Of a DNA stretch of 64,000 bases, positions 34,290 to 44,639 are shown in pieces; within the stretch, counting starts at the first letter, position 1, and each line of letters begins with the position of its first letter. The translations under genes were made by a program, and so were the position numbers. This stretch comes from Micropterix aruncella (Eukaryota; Arthropoda; Insecta; Lepidoptera; Micropterigidae), in assembly GCA_944548615.1 (NCBI GenBank), contig OX155960.1, positions 10,478,365 to 10,542,364 on the forward strand. Direction: 5' to 3'. The notes under the pieces are model-generated. The model worked only from the letters and a program-made list of their open reading frames with translations. It was not told where the DNA came from and ran no database searches.

Positions 34290-35590
34290 TGAATTAGAGA
34301 AAACATTTTTTTTTTTTTTTTACAAAAAAATTACACCGTTAGCACTTAACATTGATTGTGTTGCTCCTAACTAGGCAGAGCCTGTTCTAAGGAGAACACC
34401 AATACAAATGATTAAAAAATACATACTAAAAATAAAAAAAATTAATCAAATCAAGTTAAATTCCAAACTAAAAATATTTTTTTTAATCAAATCAAGTTAA
34501 AATGAAATTATCACTACACCAAAATAATATTAGAACTATAGACAAGTAATACTAAATAATAATAATAATAATATATAATAGCAATAATAAATAATCATTT
34601 ATAATAATAACTAATAATATATAAGAATTAATAAAAATACCTGTATAAAATAAATAGAAAATAAATATATTTATTTATTTTAAAATTGTGATGAATGTTT
34701 TCTCGGTCTCTCTCCTACCAAGGTTTATTAACCATGATGTAAGGTGATATTTTTGTTGTTTGCTGCTAATTTCCAATATGTTCTCTTTACTCATGATATT
34801 AACCATTCATGGAGCAAGAAAGCTGTAATGACGTTGTCCAAAAGACGTTAGACGTTTCGGCACTTCAAAGTTTCCCTTATAACGACCTGATCTCTCCCGG
34901 TTTTCCGGAGAAACACAATATTCGTCTTCATTGTTGTTTTTAAGATGAATTATTGCTTTTGATAAAGACGTTAATGAAATCGTGGCCACCATTGAAGACC
35001 TGTTCTCTATATATAGAGTGTATCCGGATGTGGGCAATATGAACCAAAAAAAATATCAATGGATGTGTGAGGGCAATTTTAGCTGCCAGGAATATAGGTA
35101 AGCGTTGGCGTCATCTACGACAAAACAGTAGCTAAATTGCCAGGTAACAGCGTAAACTGCCTTTCCATTGATACCGTCATGGATAAAGAGTACGCGGTAC
35201 ATTACCATTCTATAAATACGATAGATCAAATTTACCGCGTGAAGTTTGTAGCACCCGACGTTTCAGCGATGTTGCAACCGCCGTCGTCCAGGGTAGACTG
35301 GACAATCCTATTTATAATGTCAAACAACCGCGATAGTCTTTGATTTCATAATACGTTAGCTGGTAATATGTCACAATAATTGAAGCCCTATTTCGTCGTA
35401 TCTGAATTTAAGTCTAATATTATTTGGAACTATCAATTTATTATGCGGTGTTGTAGGGATGTGATGAAGATACGTAAGATTTAAAATTGTTGCCGTTGCC
35501 GTTTTAAAGGATTCAAGATTTGATGAATGTTGTAATTCCGTAAGCTATAATTGATTCCACTACGGCAAAATATCGACTTCTTGTATAAGA
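34290..35590 (-). mobile_element. LINE-C-related fragment, interrupted
   Basis: Minus strand: about 35590-35490 encodes SRYFAVVESIIAYGI, and about 35010-34800 encodes RLTSFGQRHYSFLAP, the motif also present in LINE-C. The AT-rich 3' region runs to a poly-T/poly-A stretch at about 34305-34321. A Penelope-like terminal sequence (35210-35345) is inserted between the two coding pieces. Confidence 0.6.
35210..35345. mobile_element. Penelope-like terminal sequence, partial palindrome
   Basis: AATTTACCGCGTGAAGTTTG to about 35305 is one arm. After a short spacer only the outer part of the opposite arm (TCCTATTTATAATGTCAAAC onwards) remains, so the palindrome has lost its second inner arm. Confidence 0.65.
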
Positions 35591-35754
35591 TAATGTGGCT
35601 TAAATGGTAGATTTTTATAGTTATTTGCCTAATTCTCTTGCATACGTTAGTAATTCTAATCTCTTTCCGATTCTTTTTCGGATTTGTTTTCCTTTTACGT
35701 TGGATTTACTTCTTATATTTTTGGACATTTATATTTGTTTTTTTAATTTCATGG

Positions 35755-36240
35755 CAAAGGAAATTATTGTGAACGCACTTCTGTGTGTCTGTGTGTTTTT
35801 TCGAGGCAAAGACGGACATATCCATTTTGAGCCCGCTGACACGATTAAGACCATTTGCAGATTGAAGTCTAGCTAGTCTGTCTGGCTGTGTGTGTGTGTA
35901 TTTCTCCACGATAGCGCCCAAACGCTTCATCCAACTGAGCTGAAATTTGGCATGAAGGCATTATTTGATCATGGCAATAGTTGAAAAGATTATGGTTGAA
36001 ATCGGTCCACCAGGAGGCGCGCCAGTCATACTTCAATCTCAAAATATTAAACTTAGATACATGACATTCGGTACTCAGATGCGTCGTAGGGACGAAACCA
36101 CATTGTTAAATTCTAGTTGAAATATCTTTTATAGAAGCGAAACAACAAAAAAATACGACATACTATTTAATCAAATAATAACGTCGAGCCGCCTGAGGCT
36201 AGCGGAGAAACGAACTATACTGGTAAATAGCCATTTCTTC
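35755..36240. repeat. Dispersed repeat 'Q', copy 2
   Basis: Same landmarks as copy 1 (GAGCTGAAATTTGG, GGTTGAAATCGGTCCACC, GGAGAAACGAAC) but without the Harbinger-like insertion; AAACTTAGATAC here corresponds to the split site in copy 1. Confidence 0.5.
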
Positions 36241-36319
36241 TTCTTCCGTGGGTGATATTCTTCTTCTTTTATCACGCCTTAGTGCTTTGATAGATACCCA
36301 AAAGCTTAGGGTGCAAGTG

Positions 36320-36520
36320 GTTTTGGGGGGATGGTGTATGGAGGGGGAGGGAAGGTTTGGGAGGGAGTTAAGGGTTTGTGAGGGGAAAGGGGATTGTTTG
36401 GTGGTGGGGGGAGGGTTGGGTTTAGGGGAGGTTAGGTTTAGGGAAGGGATTGGGGGAGGAGGAAGGGCGTTGCAAGGTTAGCATTGCGGAAGGGAGGAGG
36501 GGGGGAGTCTTGGGGTGGCA
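36320..36520 (+). repeat. G-rich tract with quadruplex-forming runs
   Basis: At 36343-36366 four G runs are spaced by 1, 7 and 1 bases; at 36406-36428 four runs are spaced by 1, 2 and 4 bases. The words GGTTAGG and TTTAGG recur but not as a regular telomeric array. Confidence 0.6.
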
Positions 36521-36690
36521 ACCGTTTATTTTCTTATTTTTTATAACCAGCTATGTGACCACACTGTAAATTCCATTTATTACCTGTTATTACCTGATTA
36601 TATATTTGATCTTTTGTTATTTATTTTTGTTCTGTTTTAGTGCCAGAGTTCTTATATGTCTATGTATATATTAATATGTACATACGTACA

Positions 36691-37375
36691 ACTAAGGCTG
36701 TCAACTACAACGGGCGAACCCGTCACCTCAGGAAGTTTTAACGATATTAGATCGTTCTATCTCCCATGAGGTGAGTGTGCAAGAATTGGGACGAAAACGG
36801 CCCACTGTCTAGTTACACCACTCGTCCGTAAGAAGCCAATGCCTTACCGCGAGATAACCAGGTTAATCACCAACGGACCGACACTCGCGCCCTTACTTCC
36901 AGTTGCACCCAGATTACTTCGGTATCTTGACTGGTTACAGGTTCGAGGTCGTTTGCGCGTTCCTCTCCCTTACGTAGCGGTGATACGGTTTCTACCGAAT
37001 CTCTCGCGGACCACGGCATTCTTTGTTCGGCTGTTCACCCGGAATCGAGTAGCCGATTGGTCGTTTTAAAAACAGTTGCCGTAAGGTTAACAACTACCCC
37101 CGCTCTCTTTGAGACAGTACTGTTTCCAGACTTCTTTGGCCGTCGGTCAGAATACACAATCGATTGGCTGACGCCGTACGGTGCGCAAACCGTCCAGGAG
37201 CGCATGAAGGTTGACTCCTAGGAGAAACTGGCTCGTAGGCCAGAGTAATACCCGGGCTCGCACATCTGCGTGGAGGCCGCCGGATGGGTGTTGACCCGTG
37301 AGTTTGACTGACCCTAATCGTATGGGTCTTAGTGGCCTTACTGCAACAGGGCCAATTAGCTCCCATTATAGTTAT
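36691..37375 (+). mobile_element. R element copy 5, full length
   Basis: Begins ACTAAGGCTGTCAACTAC and ends after AATTAGCTCCC with 11 extra bases. CATACGTACA occurs exactly at both outer edges (36681-36690 and 37376-37385), a 10-bp target duplication. The 5' stems are perfect here: ACGGG/CCCGT, CACCTCA/TGAGGTG and AACGAT/ATCGTT. Confidence 0.8.
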
Positions 37376-38304
37376 CATACGTACAGTACAAATTAAGTAA
37401 AAGTATATTTAGTTACAGAAAATATTGTACACTTTTAGGTAAACTGTATAGCACGTAATGTAGTACTTACCCACCCATCGATTTTGTAAAAAATATATTA
37501 TTATTAAATTCATTATAATGTGAACTTCCCAAGTACAGTAAATACCTAATATATTTCTCGATTTTGTTGTCTATTTGTACCGAATCAGTTTTATTTTAAA
37601 AGTTACTTTAGAGGATGCTGTTGAGGATAAACTTTTAGAAGGTGCTGAAAACATTCCCACATTTTCCTCGAAGGTTGTATGCATTGTAGATTGTGTTAAA
37701 ATCCCGCGGGATCCCGCGGGAACCGAGGAACGGCAAAGGGCCTGTCGCGTTTGATAATAGGCCAAAATAAAGACATTCCACAAATAAGAAAAGACCGCCG
37801 GGACAGTGATGCAAACAGTAAGGCGAAGCGAACGATACACTCGTTGGCCAGTCGGATCGTGAAAGGAAAGGAATTCAAAAGAAGCGATTGAGCGGCGGTC
37901 CCGACCGCAGCCGATCGAGACCGACTCATCAAGGTGTTAAAAGTGACGCTTTGCATCGTGTACCACTTGCAGATGAGATCATTTAGCCACACTAAGCTTC
38001 TCAAAATGTACCACACGAAATACATATCGTTAACCAATTTTGAGGCAGCGATGCTAGAGAAAAATAATATTTTAAGCAACACACATTTGGTTTCATAAAA
38101 AAAGTGATGTGTTGCAATCAAATACATACGCGTCTAAATATGAAAAGGTGTTCAGTTGCCATTATTGTGACCTCCTGTAACTATGTCCAAACCGATCTTC
38201 TACTAGCAAAATTAGACTACAATGGCATCCGAGGTACAGCAAATAATATATTCATGACTTATTTGCAAAATAGAAAGTCGAAATAACAAATATTGGCAGA
38301 GATC
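37376..38304. other. Nothing firmly recognised
   Basis: Contains a small GC palindrome repeat (ATCCCGCGGGATCCCGCGGG near 37701). Two overlapping minus-strand frames here show no family motif. Confidence 0.35.
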
Positions 38305-38317
38305 TGTTTGAGTCCGT

Positions 38318-39871
38318 GGCAGGGTTGGCTTGATTTTCCCCAACCCGAAAAAACCCACTGGGTTAAATTGGGTAAAACCCACCTGAAAAAACCCGAGGGT
38401 TTTTCACGAATGTGGGTTTTTGAAAAAATACTTGTTTATAATAATTAAATCAATGAACGGATATAGCATTTATATTATATTTTATCAAAAAGAAAAAAAA
38501 GGATGTATTTTGACACACCCAGTCTGTTCCGTAATTTACTGCAGGCCAATCCAAGTGTAGAGAAGTCTTTCAATTTATGCAGAACTGGCCGGACAAGTGT
38601 AATGCCGACTACTTTTGGCATGATTTATAAGATAACTTATGGATTTGTTACGTGGATAGGCTACAGATGCAAAAAGACCCTTTTATACACACTTCAATAT
38701 ACACTATTTAGTTCTAAAATTGTTTGCACTAATACTCAATACTTTCGTGCCGAAACGCTGCCAGCACTACTTCTCAATACTTTTGCGCCGAAACAGCGCC
38801 ACTAGCAGTTGTTAGTGTTAACTCTTATCCTGTTGTGAAAATAAAGGGGATCTCCCCGACAACTGGCAATAACGATTTTCGGGGGAATTTCCTTCATGGT
38901 TGTGTTACAACTTTATTCAGTAGTAAATAGATTTGGATTGGGAGAAAAAAATGCAATAAAATGGTAATAAAATAAAATAAAATGTAAAATTAAAATATAC
39001 TAATTTAAAATTCTCATTATCTCCGAAAATACCCGAAATTCCCCAAAAAAGCCCGAAAATCCCCGAAATAACCCGAAATAACCCAGTGGGCCAGATATTT
39101 TTTGATAAAACCCGGGTTTTTGCCAACCCTGGTCCGTGGCAGCATACGGTTTCGTGCAGCTTGGGCCATAAGATACGCTGTGTTTCCGGGTCGGTCCAAC
39201 TCCTATTCACGATTCAGCTCCTATTCAGTAGCCTCATCGTCTGGAGGACTACCCCGGGTAGAACTCTCGCGTCTCAGGCCTCGCGGCTGGTAGATCGGTT
39301 TCCTCTGGAGTAGCGCTTCCCAGCGCTACTGGACGGTTTGCGCACCGTGCGGCGTCAGCCAATCGGTTGTGCACCATCACTAATTACTGTAGGAGAGCGG
39401 AGGCTATGGAAATATACTGTCTACTAAGCAGCGGGAGTGGATGTTGACTTGTCGTCAACCACTCTTAAAATGACCACTTGGCTACCTGATCCTGAATTCA
39501 GAGCCAGGCAAAAGATGCTAATGGTCCGCGATAGATTCAAACTAAATCACCGCTGAATATACGGCAGGTAGAGGTCGCGCAAGCGACCCCGGGCCCGTAA
39601 CCAGTCGGTAGCTTGAAGGTATCCTGATGGTTAATTCCAGACGGAGATATCCTTCCAAAACTGGTACTCAAGGGGCGAGGCTGCCCGCTGGGTACCTTTC
39701 CCAATGCTTCTCCGTTAGGCGTTGGCCTCTGACGGGCATGTTGGCTTGGCTAGACAGTAGATTTGTATTGTCTCTAAGTCTTCTACGCTCACCTCACGGG
39801 AGACAGAACGATCTCTATCGTTAAAACTTTCTGAGGTGACGTGTTCGGCCCTTGTTGTTGACAACCCAAGT
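38318..39871 (-). mobile_element. R element copy 6 (variant II), split by a hAT element
   Basis: Read on the minus strand it begins ACTTGGGTTGTCAACAAC at 39871 and ends at CTGCACGAAACCGTATGC-like sequence. TGTTTGAGTCCGT flanks the whole at 38305-38317 and 39872-39884 (13 bp, perfect). The hAT element at 38320-39131 has entered two bases inside its left edge. Confidence 0.8.
38320..39131. mobile_element. hAT-type element, non-autonomous, 812 bp
   Basis: Ends CAGGGTTGGC and GCCAACCCTG, the terminal form typical of hAT elements, with a perfect 8-bp duplication GTCCGTGG (38312-38319 and 39132-39139). Subterminal regions are dense in AACCCG/CCCGAAA words. No transposase codons were recognised. 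Confidence 0.85.
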
Positions 39872-40106
39872 TGTTTGAGTCCGTATCAACTTCCAAAACA
39901 CATACCGGGGAAGCCAACCCTGGGGCCGCCCTGTCGCGATAAAACTTAGAACAGGCTATCATAATCGAATACTTATACAAAATTTCGTTTCTGTGCTGTT
40001 GACCGTTGAGGAGTCCCGTCGTCGGGAGCCAACCCTGGGTGCAGCTGCGGTGTCATGGTGAAATTTAAAACGGGCTAACATAATTGAATGCGTATACAGC
40101 ATTGTT

Positions 40107-40540
40107 TGTTTGTTTGAAAAGCTTTATTGCACACACATAAGAGTACAATGTGGTGGGCCTATTGCCAAGTGGCAATATCTTCCTGCCATACCGCCAGGGT
40201 TATTGTGACTAAAGGTCTATGTGGGCAAATTGATTCACAAGTAATAAATGAATACACTTACATAATAGTCATCATAGGATAAAATATAAAACAGTGATTA
40301 GTAACGTATGCCAACTCGATATTGAAGGGAGGAGTGGAATATAAGGACAAGCAAAGGAGACGGGAGGAGAAGGGGGTATTTATGAGTTGAGTAAATGTCT
40401 CTTTAACGATTTTTTAAACCCGATCAGGTTTTCAAGTTGTCTTATCGGTAAAGGCACGGAATTCCAGAGTCTGTCTATGCGTTCCATTGTGTGTGTGCTA
40501 TGGACGGTAGAAGAGTAGCCTCGTCGGGAGCCGATCCTGG
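40107..40540 (-). mobile_element. LINE-G fragment, carboxy end and 3' UTR
   Basis: Minus strand about 40540-40400 reads MERIDRLWNSVPLPIR, QLENLIGFKKSLKRHLL and a stop. The remaining sequence to about 40107 is 3' UTR. GTCGGGAGCC phrases on both sides (about 40020 and 40520) are part of the surrounding sequence. Confidence 0.55.
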
Positions 40541-41079
40541 GTGTAGAATCAGGTCATGATTACCATAAAAATGCATTGTCATTGGAACTGAGCCAACAAG
40601 TAAAATTTCAAATTCCTGGGATAATAGGAAGTGGTTCTAATTCAGGTTGCAAGATTTGACCTGAGCAAACTTGCCTACATACATAGTTACAAACATTACA
40701 AGGTAAATAAAAGCTTGTAATAAAGGTGTTAAATGCAACCAATTCCAATCGAAATCATACAACACCCTATCTGAGGTTAGTCACGACTCAAACTTGGTCC
40801 GTTGTTATCAATCTACTCGTCAATAATTTAAGGAAAGTTGTTACATTGGCTAATTGTATAATTCTTTATGTCCACCGGAAAAATTACAGCCATCCATCCT
40901 GGCCATCGATTAAGAGGTCTTTCGTCGTTATATATATATTTTTTAAATATTTGCATTTAAAAATTAAAATACAAAAAGACGAGCTAATTGCAACATGGCA
41001 ATACCTTGTAACTAACCTAGTCATACAGTGCAGTGGTTCATGCGCGTCTTGTAGAAATAAAGATTATTAAACAAATATG

Positions 41080-41460
41080 TTAATACAAACATACTACCTA
41101 ACGACTATATTTAAAATTAAGAATGCTCGAGGAAAGAAAATTGTGAGAGCAAGGAGAGAGAAAGAAAGAAGTGGTTACTTTTTAGAAAAGTAATACTTTT
41201 TGAGGTGAGTCTGGAATAATTCTAAAGAAGGCGAGTTTAGTATATTTGCTGGAAGATCGTTCCAGAGTCTTGCACCACGGACAAAGAAAGAGTAGAAGTA
41301 GAAATAAGTATTATGACGCGAGGAATTTTAAGTAAATTGTCAGAGGCTATGCAAAGTACGAGACCTTGGGAGCTTAATGGTTCGAGAATCTCGTGGAGAT
41401 AGGATGGTGTTGATTGGGAGACTACACGATAGAGGAGAGCAAGTATGAACATTTCTCTTT
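41080..41460 (-). mobile_element. LINE-H fragment, carboxy end
   Basis: Minus strand reads FVRGARLWNDLPANILNSPS, LELFQTHLKKYYFSKK and a stop at about 41180, the classic end of an insect non-LTR polymerase ORF. Truncated upstream. Confidence 0.65.
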
Positions 41461-41667
41461 TGGCGTACTGGCGACCACTTTAAGCGTGCCCTATATTTGG
41501 ATATGTGATCATATTTACGTAGACAGAAGATAAATCGTATGCATACATTTTACAAACGTTCAAGTTTGTTGAGTAATTCCTCTGGTATATATTAATATTA
41601 CCTCGGTTTATGCAAGGAGCCACGATCGGAAACTGCATTTTAATATTGAAGTTTAGTAATGACGTAC

Positions 41668-42791
41668 AGTTGGGCCGTGTCGACTACAACGGGCGAACCC
41701 GTCAACACAGGCTGGTATAACAACATGTGCTCGTTATTTTAGCCGTGGGATGAGCGTAGAAGAGTTTAGGATGATACAAACCTACCGTCTAGCAATTCCA
41801 CGATCCCATCGAGCCAACGCCCTACGACGAGGCACCGGAAAAGTTAACCAGCGGGCAGCCTTGCCCCCTGGCTACAAGTTTTGGAAGGATATCTCCGTCT
41901 GAAATTAACCATCAGGATACCTCCAACCTTTCGACTGGATATCTCCAGTCGGAGGGGTTTGAAAGGATATCTCCGTCTGGAATTAACTATCAGGATACCT
42001 CCAACATTTCGACTGGATATCTCCAGTCGGAAGGGTTTGGAAGGATATCTCCGTCTGGAATTAACCACCAGGATACCTCCTACCTCCCGACTGGTCAAGG
42101 GTTCGTAGTCACTTGCGTGACCTCTACCTGCCGTATGTTCAGCGGTGATTCAGTTTGAATCTATCGCGGACTAAAGGCATCTTTTGTCCGGCTCTGAATT
42201 CAGGATCAGGTAGTCTAATGGTTATTTCAAGAGTGGTTGATGGCAGGTTAACAACCAACCCCGCTGCTTAGAAGACAGTATATTTCCATAGTCCTCAGAC
42301 TCCTTCAGCAATTAGTCAAAGTACACAATCGATTGGTGTCGCCGAACGGTGCGCAAACCGTCCAGTAGCGCCGGGAGGCAATCCTATCACAAGAAACCGA
42401 TCCACCAGCCGTGAGGCCTGAGACGCAAGAGTCTTAACCGGGGTAAGACTTCCACACGAGGAGGCTTCTGAATAGGAGTTGAATCGTGAGTTGGACCGAT
42501 CCGAGAATAAATGGATCTTATGGCCCAAGCTGCACGAAACCACTCGCTACCTGGTAATGATGTACACAAGGTCGTCAGCACACTAAAGTTACTGACATCA
42601 TGGATCCGGGAGTTTACTTCACCCTCAGCTAAACTTCAGGGAGTACATACACCGACTAACCGACTCCTCATTAAAACTTCTTGAGTGTGTAATACGTCAA
42701 CCCCAGCACTTTAAGAACATTTGGGTTATGCACACGTTGTACAACTCAATTGTAAAAAGACGCTTGAAAATGAATGAAACATCTGGAATTC
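41668..42791 (+). mobile_element. R element copy 7 (long variant II) with internal tandem repeat
   Basis: Begins AGTTGGGCCGTGTCGACTAC and shares its conserved middle with the other R copies. Between about 41860 and 42095 a 78-bp unit (GGAAGGATATCTCCGTCTGG, CAGGATACCTCC and TTTCGACTGG) is present about three times; other copies have one. Beyond the point where most copies end, about 240 further bases are shared with copy 9. Confidence 0.75.
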
Positions 42792-43017
42792 ACATGAAGA
42801 TTTTTATGGCTTCCATGTTAAAGTAATATCAAAAATGTTTTCCTAATTGTGCATGTTGTCCATTTTACTGTAGATTATTGCAAATTACATTTTTTTAATT
42901 ACAAGTTACAGAGTTTTTTCCGATCTGCATTCGAGTTTTGAAACATCGCGCGTCGTTTCGCTCTTACACTAATATGATATTATTATGCATACATATTTGA
43001 GCCAGTCACATCAAACA

Positions 43018-43074
43018 TATGAAATCGAAGACAATATCGGTTGTATGACGTTATACATGTAAATAGGGTAATCA
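43018..43074. mobile_element. Decayed Penelope-like terminal sequence
   Basis: GAAATCGAAGACAATATCGG and GTTGTATGACGTTATA align with the outer terminal sequence at 10748-10790; about 80% identity by eye. Confidence 0.5.
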
Positions 43075-43667
43075 CAAATACAAATCTACTGTCTAGCTAG
43101 GCCAACATGCCCGTCAGAGACCAACGCCTTACGGCGAGGCACCGGGAAAGGTGCAAGCGGGCAGCCTCGCCCCTGACTACCAGTTTGGAAGGATATCTCC
43201 GTCTACAATTTACCATCAGGATACCTCCTACCTCCTGACTGTTTACAGGATCGATGACGCTTGCGCGGTCCTCTTCCTTACGTACCGGTGATACGGTGTC
43301 TACCGAATCTATCGCGGACCACGGCATCCTTTGCCCGGCTTTTTACCCGGTATCGGGTAGCCGAATGGTCGTTTCAAGAGCGGTTGCCGTAAGGTTAACA
43401 ACTACCCCCGCTATATAGGAAACAATACTGTTTCCAGACTCCCCCGGCTGTCAGTCGGAATGCACAATCGATTGGTTGACGTCCCACGGTGCGCAAACCG
43501 TCCAGGAGCCCCCGAATGTTGACTCCTAGGGAAGACTGGCCCGCAGGCCAGAGTCCTACCCGGGGTCGCATTTTGGAGGCCGCCGGATGGGTGTTGACCT
43601 ATGTGTTTGATCGACCCTATACACATAGGTCTTAGTGGCCAAACTGCAACAGGGCCCATTAGCTCCC
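43075..43667 (+). mobile_element. R element copy 8, 5'-truncated
   Basis: Lacks the ACGGG hairpin start, joins the family at CTACTGTCTAGCTAGG, and ends precisely at GGGCCCATTAGCTCCC. It abuts the Penelope remnant on the left and a transposon-protein remnant on the right. Confidence 0.7.
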
Positions 43668-43689
43668 TAGATAGACTGGGGTGTAAAAT

Positions 43690-43947
43690 GTCTTTAAAGT
43701 TACACTTCTTACATTCACACTTGCCTTCTTCCCTCAAAACTGTTATGCTGTTAGCGACGAACTTGGTGAACGCTTGCACCGAGAAATTTCGGACATTGAA
43801 GAAAGATACCAGGGAAAGTGGAGTGAATCAATGTTAGCGGATTATTGCTGGACACTCAACAGTGAATCACCAGCAACAAAATATAAAAAGCAGGCAAAGC
43901 GATTGCGCCATCAGTGCGCCATCCTCCGAGGGAGAAATACAAGGTAA
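43690..43947 (+). pseudogene. C-terminal remnant of a transposon-associated protein
   Basis: Plus-strand codons read MSLKLHFLHSHLPSS, then after a one-base frame change VSDELGERLHREISDIEERY, QGKWSESMLADYCWTLNSES and YKKQAKRLRHQ. This matches the carboxy-terminal signature (His-Phe-Leu-His-Ser-His; Glu-Gln-Gly-Glu-Arg-like; Arg-Tyr-Gln-Gly; Ala-Asp-Tyr-Cys-Trp) of repetitive, largely uncharacterised arthropod proteins. R copies 8 and 9 lie on either side; copy 9 is inserted in it. Confidence 0.65.
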
Positions 43948-44434
43948 CCTTCAAAGTACACAATCGATTGGTGTCGCCGAACGGTGCGCAAACCGTCCAG
44001 TAGCGCCGGGAGGCAATCCTATCAGAAGAAACCGATCCACCAGCCGTGAGGCCTGAGACGCAAGAGTCTTAACCGGGGTAAGACTTCCACACGAGGAGGC
44101 TTCTGAATAGGAGTTGAATCGTGAGTTGGACCGATCCGAGAATAAATGGATCTTATGGCCCAAGCTGCACGAAACCACTCGCTACCTGGTAATGATGTAC
44201 ACAAGGTCGTCAGCACACTAAAGTTACTGACATCATGGATCCGGGAGTTTACTTCACCCTCAGCTAAACTTCAGGGAGTACATACGCCGACTAACCGACT
44301 CCTCATTAAAACTTCTTCAGTTTGTGATACGACAACCCCAGCACTTTAATAACATTTGGGTTATGCACACGTTGTACAACTCAATTGTAAAAAGACGCTT
44401 GGAGATAAACGGAACATCTGGAATTCAGCGACCT
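43948..44434 (+). mobile_element. R element copy 9 (long variant II), 5'-truncated, 26-bp target duplication
   Basis: A 487-bp copy of the second half of copy 7, very similar by eye (roughly 96-97%). It is flanked by identical 26-bp sequences at 43922-43947 and 44435-44460. It is missing its 5' part, the usual outcome of incomplete reverse transcription, and so supports the reading direction used here for the family. Confidence 0.8.
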
Positions 44435-44639
44435 TCCTCCGAGGGAGAAATACAAGGTAAATAAAACATGCATAGGCTTTTAAGGGCAACTCTGAAAAGT
44501 TTCAATAACTAAAAGACAAGAGCTAATATTGCATTTTCAATAGCATTTCCGTGTTCAGCACCATTCAGCTCTTTGTTCAGCAACATAGAGATGAACTGTT
44601 TTCATCAATGTTACCAAAAAAAGTTAAATTTTATTGGCT

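Noticed and set aside
36691..37375. R element as a Helitron (hairpin near one end, CTAG-like edge)
   Set aside because: Helitrons make no target duplication; several R copies have 10-15 bp duplications and the edge is ACTAG or ACTTG rather than a fixed CTRR.
41240..41452. Stand-alone minus-strand gene
   Set aside because: In the adjacent frame the same DNA encodes the typical LINE ending RGARLWNDLPANI, so it is LINE-H.
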